Below are positions 1-9,871 of a stretch of DNA of 33,098 nt, in pieces (position 1 is the first letter of the stretch; every line of letters starts with the position of its first letter). Under the pieces are notes generated by a model. That model saw only the letters and a program-made list of their open reading frames with translations. It had not been told where the DNA came from and ran no database searches. This DNA comes from Ophiothrix spiculata (taxonomy: Eukaryota > Echinodermata > Ophiuroidea > Amphilepidida > Ophiotrichidae), in the NCBI GenBank assembly GCA_000969725.1, contig JXSR01S017282.1; one strand, written 5' to 3'. A program made the translations under genes and the position numbers.

Positions 1-193
1 ACTATTATCCTGAGGTCATAGCCAGTACTTTTTAATAGAAAATTGCCTTGGGTCATGGTTTTCAAGGTGGGTCCCATTTGCGTTACATCTCACTCTCCTC
101 AACCATATCTAACCCCATTCTATTAAATGGTGATTAGAGTTGATAAATACCTTTTGGGGGTATTATTCTTAATTGGTGTTAAAGAATAATAAA

Positions 194-690
194 TTTTCTT
201 TAAAAATCATACCAAAATGTTGATATCTCATTGTATCATTGAAAAGTTGTGACTAAATATAATGCACAATGTATGTATAACTCCACCATTCCAACCACGT
301 GTATACCATTTTTTAACTCTGTCTAAATTAGCTAATTAACTTTAACTAGTTATTAGTGTTGAATTAGCCACTTTAAAATTTGGGTTCAATTCCAACTTGA
401 TTTTGATAACCAATAAATAGTCTTTAAAATCATACAAAAATTATGACATTTTATTGGATTTTCGTAAAGATATTACAGAAAACTTGATGTACAATTTTAT
501 TGTTACCACAACAACACCCACCAAAACCTCACCCGCCTCCACCCCTGACTAATTTTAGCAAGTTATTAGTTTTAAGTAGTCACTTAATTCTAGTTTAATT
601 CTTAATTTTTTTAAAAGACAAGTACATTTTCTTTAAAATCATACCAAAATTATGACATTCCATCGGATTATTGAAAAGATATAACAAATA
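194..690. repeat. Three degenerate copies of an AT-rich core repeat
   Basis: A core beginning TTCTTTAAAATCATACCAAA and continuing through a 'TATGACATT..ATTGGAT' stretch to 'GAAAAGATAT' recurs at about 194-262, 419-485 and 629-690. The spacing is about 225 then 210 bases, so this looks like a decayed tandem array with a period near 217. Sequence between cores is weakly similar (a 'TTAGCxAGTTATTAGT' stretch before copies 2 and 3). The LINE tail begins directly at the end of copy 3. The rest of bases 1-193 shows nothing else I can support. Confidence 0.55.
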
Positions 691-707
691 ATAATAATAA
701 TAATAAA
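686..707. repeat. (ATT)n tail of the L2-like LINE
   Basis: A run of AAT units on the plus strand (ATT on the LINE strand) directly follows the LINE 3' end. Short microsatellite tails instead of poly(A) are typical of CR1/L2-group insertions. Confidence 0.7.
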
Positions 708-720
708 AGTGGATTTATAG

Positions 721-749
721 AGCGCATTATGAAAAGACTTCTATGCGCT
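721..749 (-). other. 3'-terminal stem-loop of the L2-like LINE
   Basis: AGCGCAT (721-727) and ATGCGCT (743-749) form a 7-bp stem just inside the 3' end, with a loop containing GAAAAGACTT on the plus strand. Conserved 3' stem-loops are recognised by the RT in L2-type LINEs such as the eel UnaL2. The similarity in position is seen here; the function is inferred. Confidence 0.6.
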
Positions 750-1036
750 TTACAAAGTTAAAAACTACAGAATATTGAAACATACATAGAATGAACACAG
801 TTTAAAGCAATAAATACACTACTTAAGTTACACAACATAATAATTAAAATCAAGCAATATGCAAATTGAACACTAATCAAGTTGTAGTCACAATTTTAGA
901 AACAAAAACTAGTTTAAAAACTGGAAAACATATAGATAATCTAAAACCACATATTTTAAAAACAGCAAGAGTAATCGGCAGCAATGAAATCCATCAAATG
1001 CAAAGGTTGAAGATCCATATCAAAAAGAAAATAAAA

Positions 1037-1389
1037 GCTGAAGGGGAGAGGTTATCAGCACATTTACCCTTAGCATATTGCACAATATATCATGATGAAA
1101 TCGTTGCAGATGGCATGAAGGCACGATGAAAACGGCGAAAAAGCAATATATAAAATGAAAATGGCATAATGGCACTGTGAAAATGGCGAATATATTAAGG
1201 CTGAAGGGGAGAGGTTACTAGCACATTCACCCTTAGCTTATTGCACAAAATAAATCATAATGAAAACGGCAAAAGGCACTGTGAAAACGGCGAGAATATG
1301 AAAGCTGGATAAACATGGCGACTGATGTAAAAGTGTAGAGGGAGAGGTTGCTAGCACATCACCTCTACACGTATTATTGCACAAATCAC
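1037..1389. repeat. Triplicated stem-loop repeat in the LINE 3' UTR
   Basis: Three copies share GAGAGGTT, then an AGCACAT block, then TATTGCACAA. GAGAGGTT lies at 1046-1053, 1209-1216 and 1342-1349 (spacing 163 and 133). Each copy is bracketed by short inverted arms. In copies 1 and 2 these are GCTGAAGGG and CCCTTAGC (one bulge); in copy 3 they are GTGTAGAGG (1333-1341) and CCTCTACAC (1362-1370), a perfect 9-bp stem. Linkers contain GAAAACGGC/GGCACTGTGAAAA blocks. The arms differ in sequence between copies 1/2 and 3 but keep pairing. Confidence 0.6.
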
Positions 1390-1459
1390 GGAGCACTGTA
1401 TCCTGCATGAAAAACAATTTAAACATCTGAAATCAGAAGTAAAACAAATAAACAGCGAA

Positions 1460-4400
1460 TTAATGATCCACCCCGAAATGCATTTTGAATAGGTGTGTTT
1501 TTAAGTTTGATTTGAATTTCCTGAGACAAGATGAGTGACGAATATCTGACGGGAGACTGTTCCATAACTTTGCAGCTGCATGCATGTACGATCGTTCACC
1601 GTAGAACTTTGTCCTTGGCTTTACGACGCACAGAAGATGCTCCGAAGATGACCTCAAGGTACGCGCTGGCTGGTATAATGCCAATAACTCAGATATAAAC
1701 ACAGGTGCCATGCCATTTAGTACCTTGAAGGTGATCAGAAGGATTTTGTACATTGATCGTTCCTTAATCGGCAGCCAATGCAGAGATTCTAGGGCAGGAG
1801 TGATATGCTCGCGTCTTGAAGCACGTAGAACAAGTCGGGCGGCAGTATTCTGCACACGTTGTATCTTCAGGATATCACTGTCCGTTAAACCAAATAACAG
1901 TGAGTTACACATATCCAGTTTCGAGGTCACGAAAGCGTGGACAAGCTTTGCAGTGCATTCATTCGTCAAGTAATGTCGTATCTGGCCAATTTTTCTAATG
2001 CCAAACATAGCATTCTTGACTACGTTGTTGACATGACAATTCATACTCATCGATGGATCCATAATCACACCAAGATTCTTTGCTTTCATCGATGGTTGAA
2101 TGGTAACATTTGATTTCTGGCTTCCAATCCGTTGAAATGAATTTTGACGCAAAATACATAAGCTCCGTCTTGGAATCATTCAGAACTAAACAATTATTCT
2201 GACACCATGATCGTATGTCAGCGACGCATGCCTCGATCTTCTGCAACGCCACATGACGATTACTGGGATGAAAACAATAATAGATTTGCGTATCATCTGC
2301 GTAAACAACAGACTGTAGACCATGGGAAACGATAATGTCTTGTATTGGAGCGCTGAACAAGGTGAACATCAATGGCCCCGCAACCGAACCCTGCGGAACA
2401 CCACAGTTAAGTGGGACAGGATTAGAAAGAACATCTCCAATTGCAACAGATTGTGTACGGCCATCAAGGTAAGAAGTAATCCAGTTCAACACATTTCCAT
2501 CAATACCGTATCTAGAGGTGAGGCGAGATACTAACTGCTGGTGATCAATAGTGTCAAATGCGGCACTGAAATCCAATAGAAGCAACAAAACATCATGATG
2601 TTTGTCAAGAGCAGAAACGGTGTCATTCTGTACCTTAAGCAGGGCAGTTTCTACACTGTGAAAACTGCGATAGGCAGACTGCATATGAGCATAAAGGTAG
2701 TTCTCACTGAGATACAAGTGCAACTGCTTGACTGCAATCCTCTCGATAATCTTCCCAATAAAAGCAAGATTGGATATAGGTCGATAATTGGACAAGATAT
2801 TGTTATCCAAAGTAGATTTCTTGAGTAATGGTATAATTCGTGCATGCTTAAACGGAGTTGGGAATGTTCCAGAAGACAATGATTTGTTGACTATTTCTGT
2901 GATAGTAGGAAGAAGGTCGGTAACACATGCCTTGAACACACTCTTTGGTAAAGGATCCAAAGGACACGATGTAATAGATGAAGATCGAATAGCATCCAGG
3001 ACATCTTCTTCGGTGACATCTGTGAATTCATCCAAAGAACTGTTACATTGTTCATTGGTCAACACAGTTTCAGAATGAACAACATCATTTGATGCCAGAC
3101 CCTGTCTCAAATTGCTGATTTTATCGGTGAAAAAATTAGCGAAAGAGTCTGCCAGCTCTTTTGGATTATCATGAGCAGGTAGTTGATGAGAGGATCGGGG
3201 ACAGGTTAATTTGTTGACAACACGGAAAAGCTGTAGCTGATCTGCATTTTCCACCTCCTTACTATGGTATTCAATCTTCGCGTTGATGAGAAGCTCCTTA
3301 TAAGTATCACATTGCTCTTTATATGAATTCTTATCAACTTGGAGTCCAGTACGAGTCCATTTTCGCTCGCGACGCCGACGCTCCTGCTTAGCGACCCTTA
3401 ATGATTCACTATACCATGGAGCATGGGGGCGAAGGATGATTGTTCTTTCAAGTTCAGGGGCAATCTCATCAAGTATCTTAGAAAGCACATCATTATACTT
3501 GTTTGCCATAGTATCAAGATCACTGCTGTTATTGGATGGTTCTAAGGAATCATTGATGTCACGATGAAGATCTTCCATATTTATGTTACGGATACGACGA
3601 GATATAATTCGTCTTGTGCTTGGACCAGGACGACTTATATCAATAATGCATCTGACTGGTGAGTGATCCGAAGGCAATATATCAATACTGTCAATGATGG
3701 TTCGACTCAGAAGTGTGCTATCTCTGTTTGTGATAAGTAAGTCGAGTGTATGGCCCTTTTTATGTGTGGGGCCTTTGACGTATTGTTCTAAATTTTGAAG
3801 ATCTAATATATTAAGAAATTTCACAGATTCACGATCATCTATCACGTCGACGTGAACATTGAAGTCACCGGCTAAGAGCAATTTATCAGAGCCAACTGAT
3901 ATCGACTCAAGTAGAGTTGAAAAGTCATTGAAGAACATAGTGTGCGTAAGTTGGTTTTTCGTACTCGGTGGTGGACGATAAACAACAATCAATTGGAAGG
4001 ATGACGATCCTGAGGACACTCTCATATTCATGTACTCAAAAGAACTGAACTGGCATGTATCGTGCAAGTGGATCTTTAGACCATTTCGGACGAGCACAGA
4101 TACACCACCCCCACGGCCATTTTTACGAGGGGCATGTAAAAACTGAAAGTTAGGAAGAGTATGTGTTATATCGGCAATGACATGGTTGTCTTTATCATTA
4201 CCGGTTAGCCATGTTTCAGTAATTGCAACGATGTCCAATTGATTATTGATAACATAATCACAAAGTGCAGTTGATTTACAGGCACGTTTAGTTTTGATGG
4301 ATCTGGCATTCCATGATGCAAAACGAATTCCCGGTGTATTGTGGGAACGATGAACACTTACTCAAGGAACTTCAACAAGATTACTGTTATTTGCACCACG

Positions 4401-4583
4401 AGACACATTGCATTCTGGAACTCTGTTTGTAATTGTCTTTTCAATAGGACGTTTTTTATGACGTCCGCCTCTGTAATTACGCGGATACTTCAATTGAGAT
4501 AATGGTTTGCATGATTGATTTTCATTTTTGTTGATTACAACTTCGTAATGGGATGACACTGATCTATACAGTAATGGTCGCAC
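1460..4583 (-). pseudogene. LINE ORF2: endonuclease–reverse transcriptase, broken
   Basis: This ORF would nick target DNA and copy the LINE RNA by target-primed reverse transcription. The N-terminal part (4583-4362) carries an RGGRHKKR-type basic stretch, then an in-frame TGA. The same frame resumes as the endonuclease: 'ASWNARSIK', 'AITETWLTG', 'LAGDFNVH' and 'SDHSPVRC' hold the usual N, E, D/N and SDH catalytic positions. The RT follows with NYRPISN, DFSAAFDTIDH, NCGVPQGS and VYADDTQIYY. Near 2125-2145 the frame shifts by +1 (one extra base or equivalent), and the conserved C-terminal part continues in another frame to a stop at 1460 (NLGVIMD, TSKLDMCNSLL, LHWLPIKERS, AAKLWNSLPSDIR). The reconstructed span of about 1040 codons fits an L2/CR1 ORF2. 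Two disabling lesions mean it is not expected to make an active enzyme. Confidence 0.85.
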
Positions 4584-5102
4584 CCGGTGGTCGCATTATA
4601 GACTATAACAGTACAAGTAGTCTCTTACAAGTCTCGATAACGAGAAAATGGTAAATGGTAATGCAAATAACATTCTTAATGTAACAAATTCGCCTTTTTT
4701 GGGATGCCCACAATAAAAGCATGACCCTTGGCTTACAACAAACACAGTGACCTCAAGATGGATAAGATGATGAGTTATTATTTTCTAAATAGTCAAAACT
4801 ACCACATGGGAAACGCTTGTGACCTGTCAGTGAATGGGCATGATTAGCTCATGAATATTTATGAGGTTAAATAATGCAGTTTGTCTTGGAGGAGATCATC
4901 ATATCTGTAGCAGAGACTGATATATGTTAATATTTAGTCATGATTGTAAAACAATTTCTTTATATTATTGTGAATGGATGGCACAAAATCGTCATTTGAG
5001 TGCAAGAAAGTCGTATAGATCTGCAATGGCTGCGCCAAGTTATATTTATTTTATGCGTTGTCACAAGAATGTGAAAAATCCCTCAAAATTTCCCTGTCTT
5101 AT
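4584..5102. other. No gene seen; flank of the LINE
   Basis: This stretch between the LINE ORF2 start and the palindrome holds only short stop-interrupted frames. It may include the 5' UTR or a missing ORF1 region of the L2-like element, but I see no motif that shows it. Confidence 0.4.
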
Positions 5103-5157
5103 GTTCTTGAAATGGTTCTTCAGGTGACACTGTCACCTGAAGAACCATTTCAAGAAC
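5103..5157. repeat. Perfect 55-nt palindrome (27-bp arms, 1-nt centre)
   Basis: Arms 5103-5129 and 5131-5157 are exact reverse complements with a single C at 5130 between them. The left arm starts GTTCTTGAAATGG and ends CAGGTGACA. Pairing stops abruptly outside. A one-base loop is too small for a normal pre-miRNA hairpin, so a recent inverted duplication is the simplest reading. Confidence 0.9.
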
Positions 5158-5337
5158 CACTGACCCAAGACTGGAGATTATAAAGTGCGCGATCCAAATT
5201 TATGACAAATGGCAGCTATTGCAGATACGACTTTCTTGCACTCACATGACGAAATGTGGTCATCTGTAAAAGACACTCTTAATCAGTCTCTGCAACAGGT
5301 CAATTTTTGTTCTGTCACATTTAAGACAAACATACTA

Positions 5338-5507
5338 CAGTGGAACCTCGTTAACACAAAATCACCGGGGACAACGATTTTTTGTGTTATCAGGATTTTG
5401 TGTTATCCAACTGAATTCACATGGAAAATTCACACTTAGGACGAAATAACCATACTGTGTTATCAGGGTTTTTGTGTTAACAGATTTGTGTTATCGAGGT
5501 TCCACTG
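5338..5507. mobile_element. TA-flanked MITE, pogo/Tigger-like
   Basis: Terminal inverted repeats read CAGTGGAACCTCGTTAACAC on the left and CAGTGGAACCTCGATAACAC inverted on the right (19 of 20 identical). TA dinucleotides flank both ends (5336-5337 and 5508-5509). The 170-bp interior has repeated TTTGTGTTATCAGG-like subterminal units and no ORF. TA target and the CAGT-GAACCTCG end suggest a pogo/Tigger-type non-autonomous element; the superfamily is inferred. Confidence 0.8.
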
Positions 5508-5509
5508 TA

Positions 5510-7298
5510 TAGTTCTTCTTACATGTAGTAAAACAATGTGTTATGGTCTTGGCTTAGTTTGATTCATAAGACCTTTTTTATTCCGGTGATACTATCCACA
5601 ATACAAATCTACCATAACATTATAATTCATCCACTGACTACTAGAAAACCCTGAGTTCTAGATAGCCCACTGGGGGGGGGGGTAAAGTAGTAAATGGCTT
5701 TCTAGATCACTGGACTTTGTAGTTATATCTGGGGTTATATCCCTCATATTGGTTTGTGTCACACGAAAAACAAGGGTTCTATTAATCGAACTATGTCTTG
5801 GCTGTATTTAATTACATTGACATAATTATATAAAGTGAAATCTTGTTAGCAAAAATCTGTAAACACAGTAATCCTGATATTAAAATACGACAATGTGCAA
5901 GTCCCAGATATTAGTTCTAGCATTCTAATGGTGGATTCAGAGTCTGTTGATGGGCAACGTTCGACGTCGTTATCGATGAACACAACCACAACAATGCTGT
6001 CGATGCCATCGTTCTGTTGTGCTCATCAACGATCACTGAACATCACTAAAAAATATGTATACTTTTAAAGGACCTGGGTCCGATTTTTCTAAATTTGGTT
6101 TTCAATGTCATATGAAAGAAGACCACCCAGTTTCAAATTTCAGCAGAATCGGTCAAACCATTTAGATTTAATAGGCTAATTGGTATTTCAGAGGCGCCTA
6201 TACGTTACTGTGTAAAATTAATTATGGTTACCATAATTAGACACATTTTCTTATGTATCTCCAAAATGGAACATAACTCAAATTTAATTCAAATGAGATT
6301 ATGTTTTTAGATTCATGACAAGCATTCTATAAACATTCCATCCACAACTCTTAGAATATATTTAGGTTATTACTTTTTCATATTTTTTTCTTTCATTTAT
6401 TTAGTATGTAACAACTCCTGTATTTCAATTCTGAAGAATTTATTTTGTATTTTTGAAGTGATCTGTAAAACATATCAAGCCTTACATTCCAAATGTAGAC
6501 AAAATTGTAGTCCAGATTATTAAGTGTGAGGAGCCATGTCTTCTGCTGTCCTATTCAAATGAAAGTCAGAAAAACGAGATGATTTACATCAAAAAATATC
6601 ATTTGTAGGATTGTTTTGTACAATATTGGTAAAGTATTTAGCTAAACAAATCCAAAAAGATACAAGGCACAATTTGGTGCCAAACACCAATGTGGCTTGC
6701 GCAATGAGATTGTAAGAGGTATTACTATAGTGGGGAAATGATGTTGCAATGGCTGTTATATTAAAATTGTATTTTAGCCTTTTGTATACTATACAAGTGT
6801 TTGCGAAACGTCCCGTAGGCCTACACGTACATGCTTTGTAATGTATGTAGAGTTTCTCCCCTCCAGGTATATAGCTCAGTGATGGGGTAGGTAAGGGATC
6901 GCATTTTCAAGATTATGCATGTGCAATGTTAGCCTCTACCGAGAAAATGAAACCACTTTGTGCTCAATACTACACAATTTTGAAGACAGAACTCAAATTG
7001 TATATTTTCTTTATTACTGGTTGTCAAACTTTGAATATTCCCATTGCTACTAAGATCAAAACAACTCAACTGAAGTCGGTCTGTATTAAATATTTTCAGG
7101 CTTTCTTTCAAATCCAAAATAACCCCATTGACGTCTCAGAAGTAAATACCATATAGCTCCCGGCCTGCGAGCGCAGGCGCGCCAAAAGAAAGAGCAAGTT
7201 TGCTTTAGGAATTTGTCTCTCAAAATACTAGATTATTAGATGATTTCCATTTTGCTCACATTTTCATGTGTCTTTTGTATATGCAAAGCTCACCAATG
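5510..7298. other. No gene seen; AT-rich intergenic
   Basis: Only short chance frames are present. It contains a G run at 5672-5683, a GAACACAAC/GTTGTGCTC imperfect inverted repeat near 5980-6030, and a GGACCTGGGTCC near-palindrome at about 6070. Nothing supports a gene or a bounded element. Confidence 0.4.
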
Positions 7299-7299
7299 C

Positions 7300-7646
7300 T
7301 TAAAGGTGTAGGATCCTATTTTAACATGTTTGCAATTTACTTTTTCTGAATGACCTTGACCTCTGAAATGCATTTGTAAAATTTGAACCTCAGTTTACTT
7401 CCTGTTTTCTTGTGAGAGTCAAATGAAAGTATGCAACCCTTGGGATGAGGCTGTTATGGAAATAAAAAAAGAAATAGAAAATAGTTATACTAATTGATTT
7501 TACATTTTATGCTATATCTCCCAAACTTGGAGGTGACATTTTGGATTTAGAATTAGAAAAATATGGGCTTTCATATGGCATCAAAAAATACACTACTTCC
7601 GGTTGAGCCCAGGGGATGAGAATGTAATTTGAACTTACACCTTTAA
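7300..7646. mobile_element. TTAA-bounded MITE-like element
   Basis: TTAA at 7300-7303 and 7643-7646 bound an element whose ends read AGGTGTA inward on both sides (12-bp inverted repeat CTTAAAGGTGTA / TACACCTTTAAG including the TTAA). The length is 347 bp with no ORF. TTAA duplication is the signature of piggyBac-type integration, but the terminal repeat is short, so the class is tentative. Confidence 0.55.
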
Positions 7647-7806
7647 GTCACATATATAAGAGTAGTCGGCCGATGTGATATGCATACAAAACCCACACAT
7701 GACTTTGCATCAATACACCTAAGTTAATGCTCATTTGGGTTTGGACTGTTGTAGCATGCTAGCACGGCCAGAGCTTGGCCGTCTACTCTTTCTATATGTG
7801 ACTTGA
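7643..7806. mobile_element. 160-bp hairpin element abutting the previous one
   Basis: The left end reads TTAA-GTCACATATATAAGAG and the right end, inverted, reads TCAA-GTCACATATAGAAAGAG. Similarity continues through AGTAG-CGGCC on both arms. The left TTAA is shared with the element at 7300-7646. The right boundary is TTGA, one change from TTAA. This fits a second insertion into the TTAA of the first. There is also a short internal palindrome around CGGCCAGAGCTTGGCCG. Confidence 0.55.
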
Positions 7807-7870
7807 GCAATAGTTTTACCATTATTATGCTTTGAAGGATCTAAGTGTGGAAAAACTTATAATAATGATG

Positions 7871-8011
7871 AAATTGGATGATTTTCGTCCCATATTTATT
7901 GGTCTCGCTATGCCTATGAGTTTTAAAAAATTGGGCTCGACTGCGTCTCGCCCAATATTTTTACAACTCATAGCTCGACCAATAAATATGGGCTCAATCT
8001 ATCCAATTTTA
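7871..8011. repeat. Foldback element, copy A
   Basis: Two arms of about 60-65 bases are near-perfect inverted copies around a short CGACTGCGTCT-type centre. Key blocks are CCCATATTTATTGGTC on the left and GACCAATAAATATGGG on the right, plus TTGGGC/GCCCAA at the centre. A second copy lies at 14469-14597. The left arm carries a small CTATGC duplication that the right arm lacks. Confidence 0.75.
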
Positions 8012-8079
8012 TGACAAACATATAGTAGCAGTTTTAAAAGTCATGGTATATGATACTTGTGGATTTAAAAAAGTAAGTG

Positions 8080-8617
8080 TCTATACGCAGGACCGTCCTG
8101 CACTTAATTTTTGTGAAGTCTATACGCAGGACCACTGTTGGTTTATATTAGGGTTTGGGTTAGAAAGCTAATACATAAACGATTCCAAATATGGGTATAA
8201 TGATACTGAAAATATCGTTTATGAATATTAATGAGGTTTAAACATGAAAAAACATTATTTTTGTGATTTTTCTTTAAAAATTCCTCAGATTTGGTAAAAA
8301 ATAGACGGAACTCAGCTATTAAAGCATGGTTTTCCACCAAATTAGGTAGTTATAGTAAAATTTAATGAAAAAATCTATTCTTAATATTTTTTGTTGCCAT
8401 GGAAATGTGTTAATTACCTAACTAAGATTTGGTAAAAAATTGGCCTAAACTCAGTCATTATACGCTCGTTTCAACCAAATTCGGTAGGCGTGATTAACAA
8501 TCAATACCAATATCGATTAAATATAAATTTCACAAAATTCGATTTCTAGTCATGTTCTGTTGCCACGGTCCTGCGTATAGAATTTACAAAATTAATTGCA
8601 GGACAGTTTGCATATAG
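8080..8617. mobile_element. ~540-bp non-autonomous element with complex inverted ends
   Basis: The left end contains TCTATACGCAGGACC twice (8080 and about 8118), separated by GTCCTGCACTTAATTTTTGTG. The right end carries GGTCCTGCGTATAGA and GCAGGACAG in inverted order, giving about 56 bases of imperfect inverted repeat. Inside is a direct repeat (about 8287-8356 and 8425-8495) starting AGATTTGGTAAAAAAT and ending CACCAAATTxGGTAG-like. There is no coding potential. No target duplication could be assigned. Confidence 0.6.
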
Positions 8618-8962
8618 CAATGGCCTTAACACTACAATGTGCAGAAAATACGAAATGATCGTATTAAGATTTGGTGCATTTTGATTGAGTAACTTGGAGT
8701 GGGGGCATTAGTAGAGTAAAAGGTGCCCAGTCCAAGATTTGCAAGAGAGTCAAAGATTCGAATTGAAAGATTTAACCTTGGCCAGAATGCAAGGCATACT
8801 GTCCCTCAAAGATATTCTGTCAAGGGGACTTTATATCATGATACAAAAACTACTATGAATTTAAAGATGAGTTGTAAAAATTAAAAAGAGGGAAAGTTGT
8901 ATTACATCTTCTACTGCAAAGAATGTTCCTGTCCTTTGTAATTATGTAAAGAAAAGTATCCT

Positions 8963-9210
8963 TACACTGCAAGAAAGTTTGAGGGTGATTTCGCCCAACG
9001 TTGATGAAGTATACATCCCTCCCAACGTTGGGCACACATCCCTGCACCTAATGTTGGGCAAAACTGTTTGGGCGGAAACGCAAGTACATCTGCCATCTGT
9101 GGGAAAAAATCGATACAAAATTTTTCGCAAAAGTGTCTGATCTATGGTGCTTTTTTAGTTTGCCCAACAGTCGGGAGGGATAGATTTTTGCCCAACTTTT
9201 TTGCAGTGTA
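8963..9210. mobile_element. CACTG-ended MITE flanked by TA
   Basis: The left end is TACACTGCAAGAAAGTTTG and the inverted right end is TACACTGCAAAAAAGTTGG. The interior (248 bp in all) has several CCCAACGTTG blocks, including the palindrome CCCAACGTTGGG at 9021-9032. CACTG ends occur in EnSpm/CACTA and Chapaev groups, but a longer target duplication is not visible, so the superfamily is open. Confidence 0.65.
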
Positions 9211-9871
9211 TAACCTCTTTAGTTATCAATGATAAATCAATAATTTTTTTTATATTGTGATGTTATATTAATGTGCAATTTTAAGATATATGAAATTTTG
9301 TATGTAGGAAAAATGTATCTGTGCCAATAATGATCAAAAAATTTATGAATAGCCATATTTTGAATAAATTCATGATGTTTATGAGACGAAATAAAATAAA
9401 TTTTACAGTGTGATTGATTTAAAAAAAATAATAATGTGGGTAGATGGTGTTGTGGGTGTAGATGGTATTGAGTGTAAAGTTATGGTCGCAATAAACTGAA
9501 TCTATCCCACTCCAACAACTTATCCACTGCGTTTAGGTGATCCTGAGAGCAAAAAGTGCCACATCAGGGACTGGAGTGTATGGTCATATGACTGGCTATA
9601 AGAAAGGGTTGTGACGATTATTTGACCATTTTGTACAAACATAATGGCGACCTATTATACGCAACTGCATCTGCAGACCATGTATGCTTGTACAAAATGT
9701 TAGACCTAGTGCCGTTCCCAAAATCTCTCCCTATCATGGACTCAGTAGTGAGCCCGGGCGATAGGGAACTATAATCTGTTGTCCACGTCGTTATGTGCAT
9801 CCCCTATGGTTTTGAAATTACCTTTGATGCCACACTTCCATCTTCTTGTAGTGGAGTAGTGTGGCTGGGTT

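Larger units (their letters stand above)
686..4583 (-). mobile_element. L2-like (CR1-group) non-LTR retrotransposon, decayed
   Basis: The element reads on the minus strand: ORF2 with an apurinic-type endonuclease and reverse transcriptase (4583 down to 1460), a 3' UTR (1459-708), a terminal stem-loop (721-749) and an (ATT)n tail (about 686-707). The overall design, the SDHSPV, SNYRPISNL, FDTIDH, GVPQGSV and YADDTQ motifs, and the 3' end resemble L2/Crack/Daphne-type members of the CR1 group. No ORF1 is visible upstream of 4583, so the copy is probably 5' truncated or its ORF1 is absent. The exact 5' boundary cannot be placed, and no target duplication could be paired by eye. It is coding-dead: an in-frame TGA at 4362-4364 and a frameshift near 2125-2145. 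Confidence 0.85.

Noticed and set aside
866..1129. 87-codon plus-strand frame
   Set aside because: It lies antisense in the LINE 3' UTR, begins with a non-ATG codon and has no recognisable motif.
5103..5157. microRNA precursor
   Set aside because: The stem is perfect with a one-base loop, which is unlike a Drosha/Dicer substrate.
7832..8014. Frame in foldback copy A resembling a frame in copy B (14434-14718), both with an IFLQLIARPI-type peptide
   Set aside because: The DNA is palindromic and shared between copies, so both strands and both copies give similar peptides without selection for protein.
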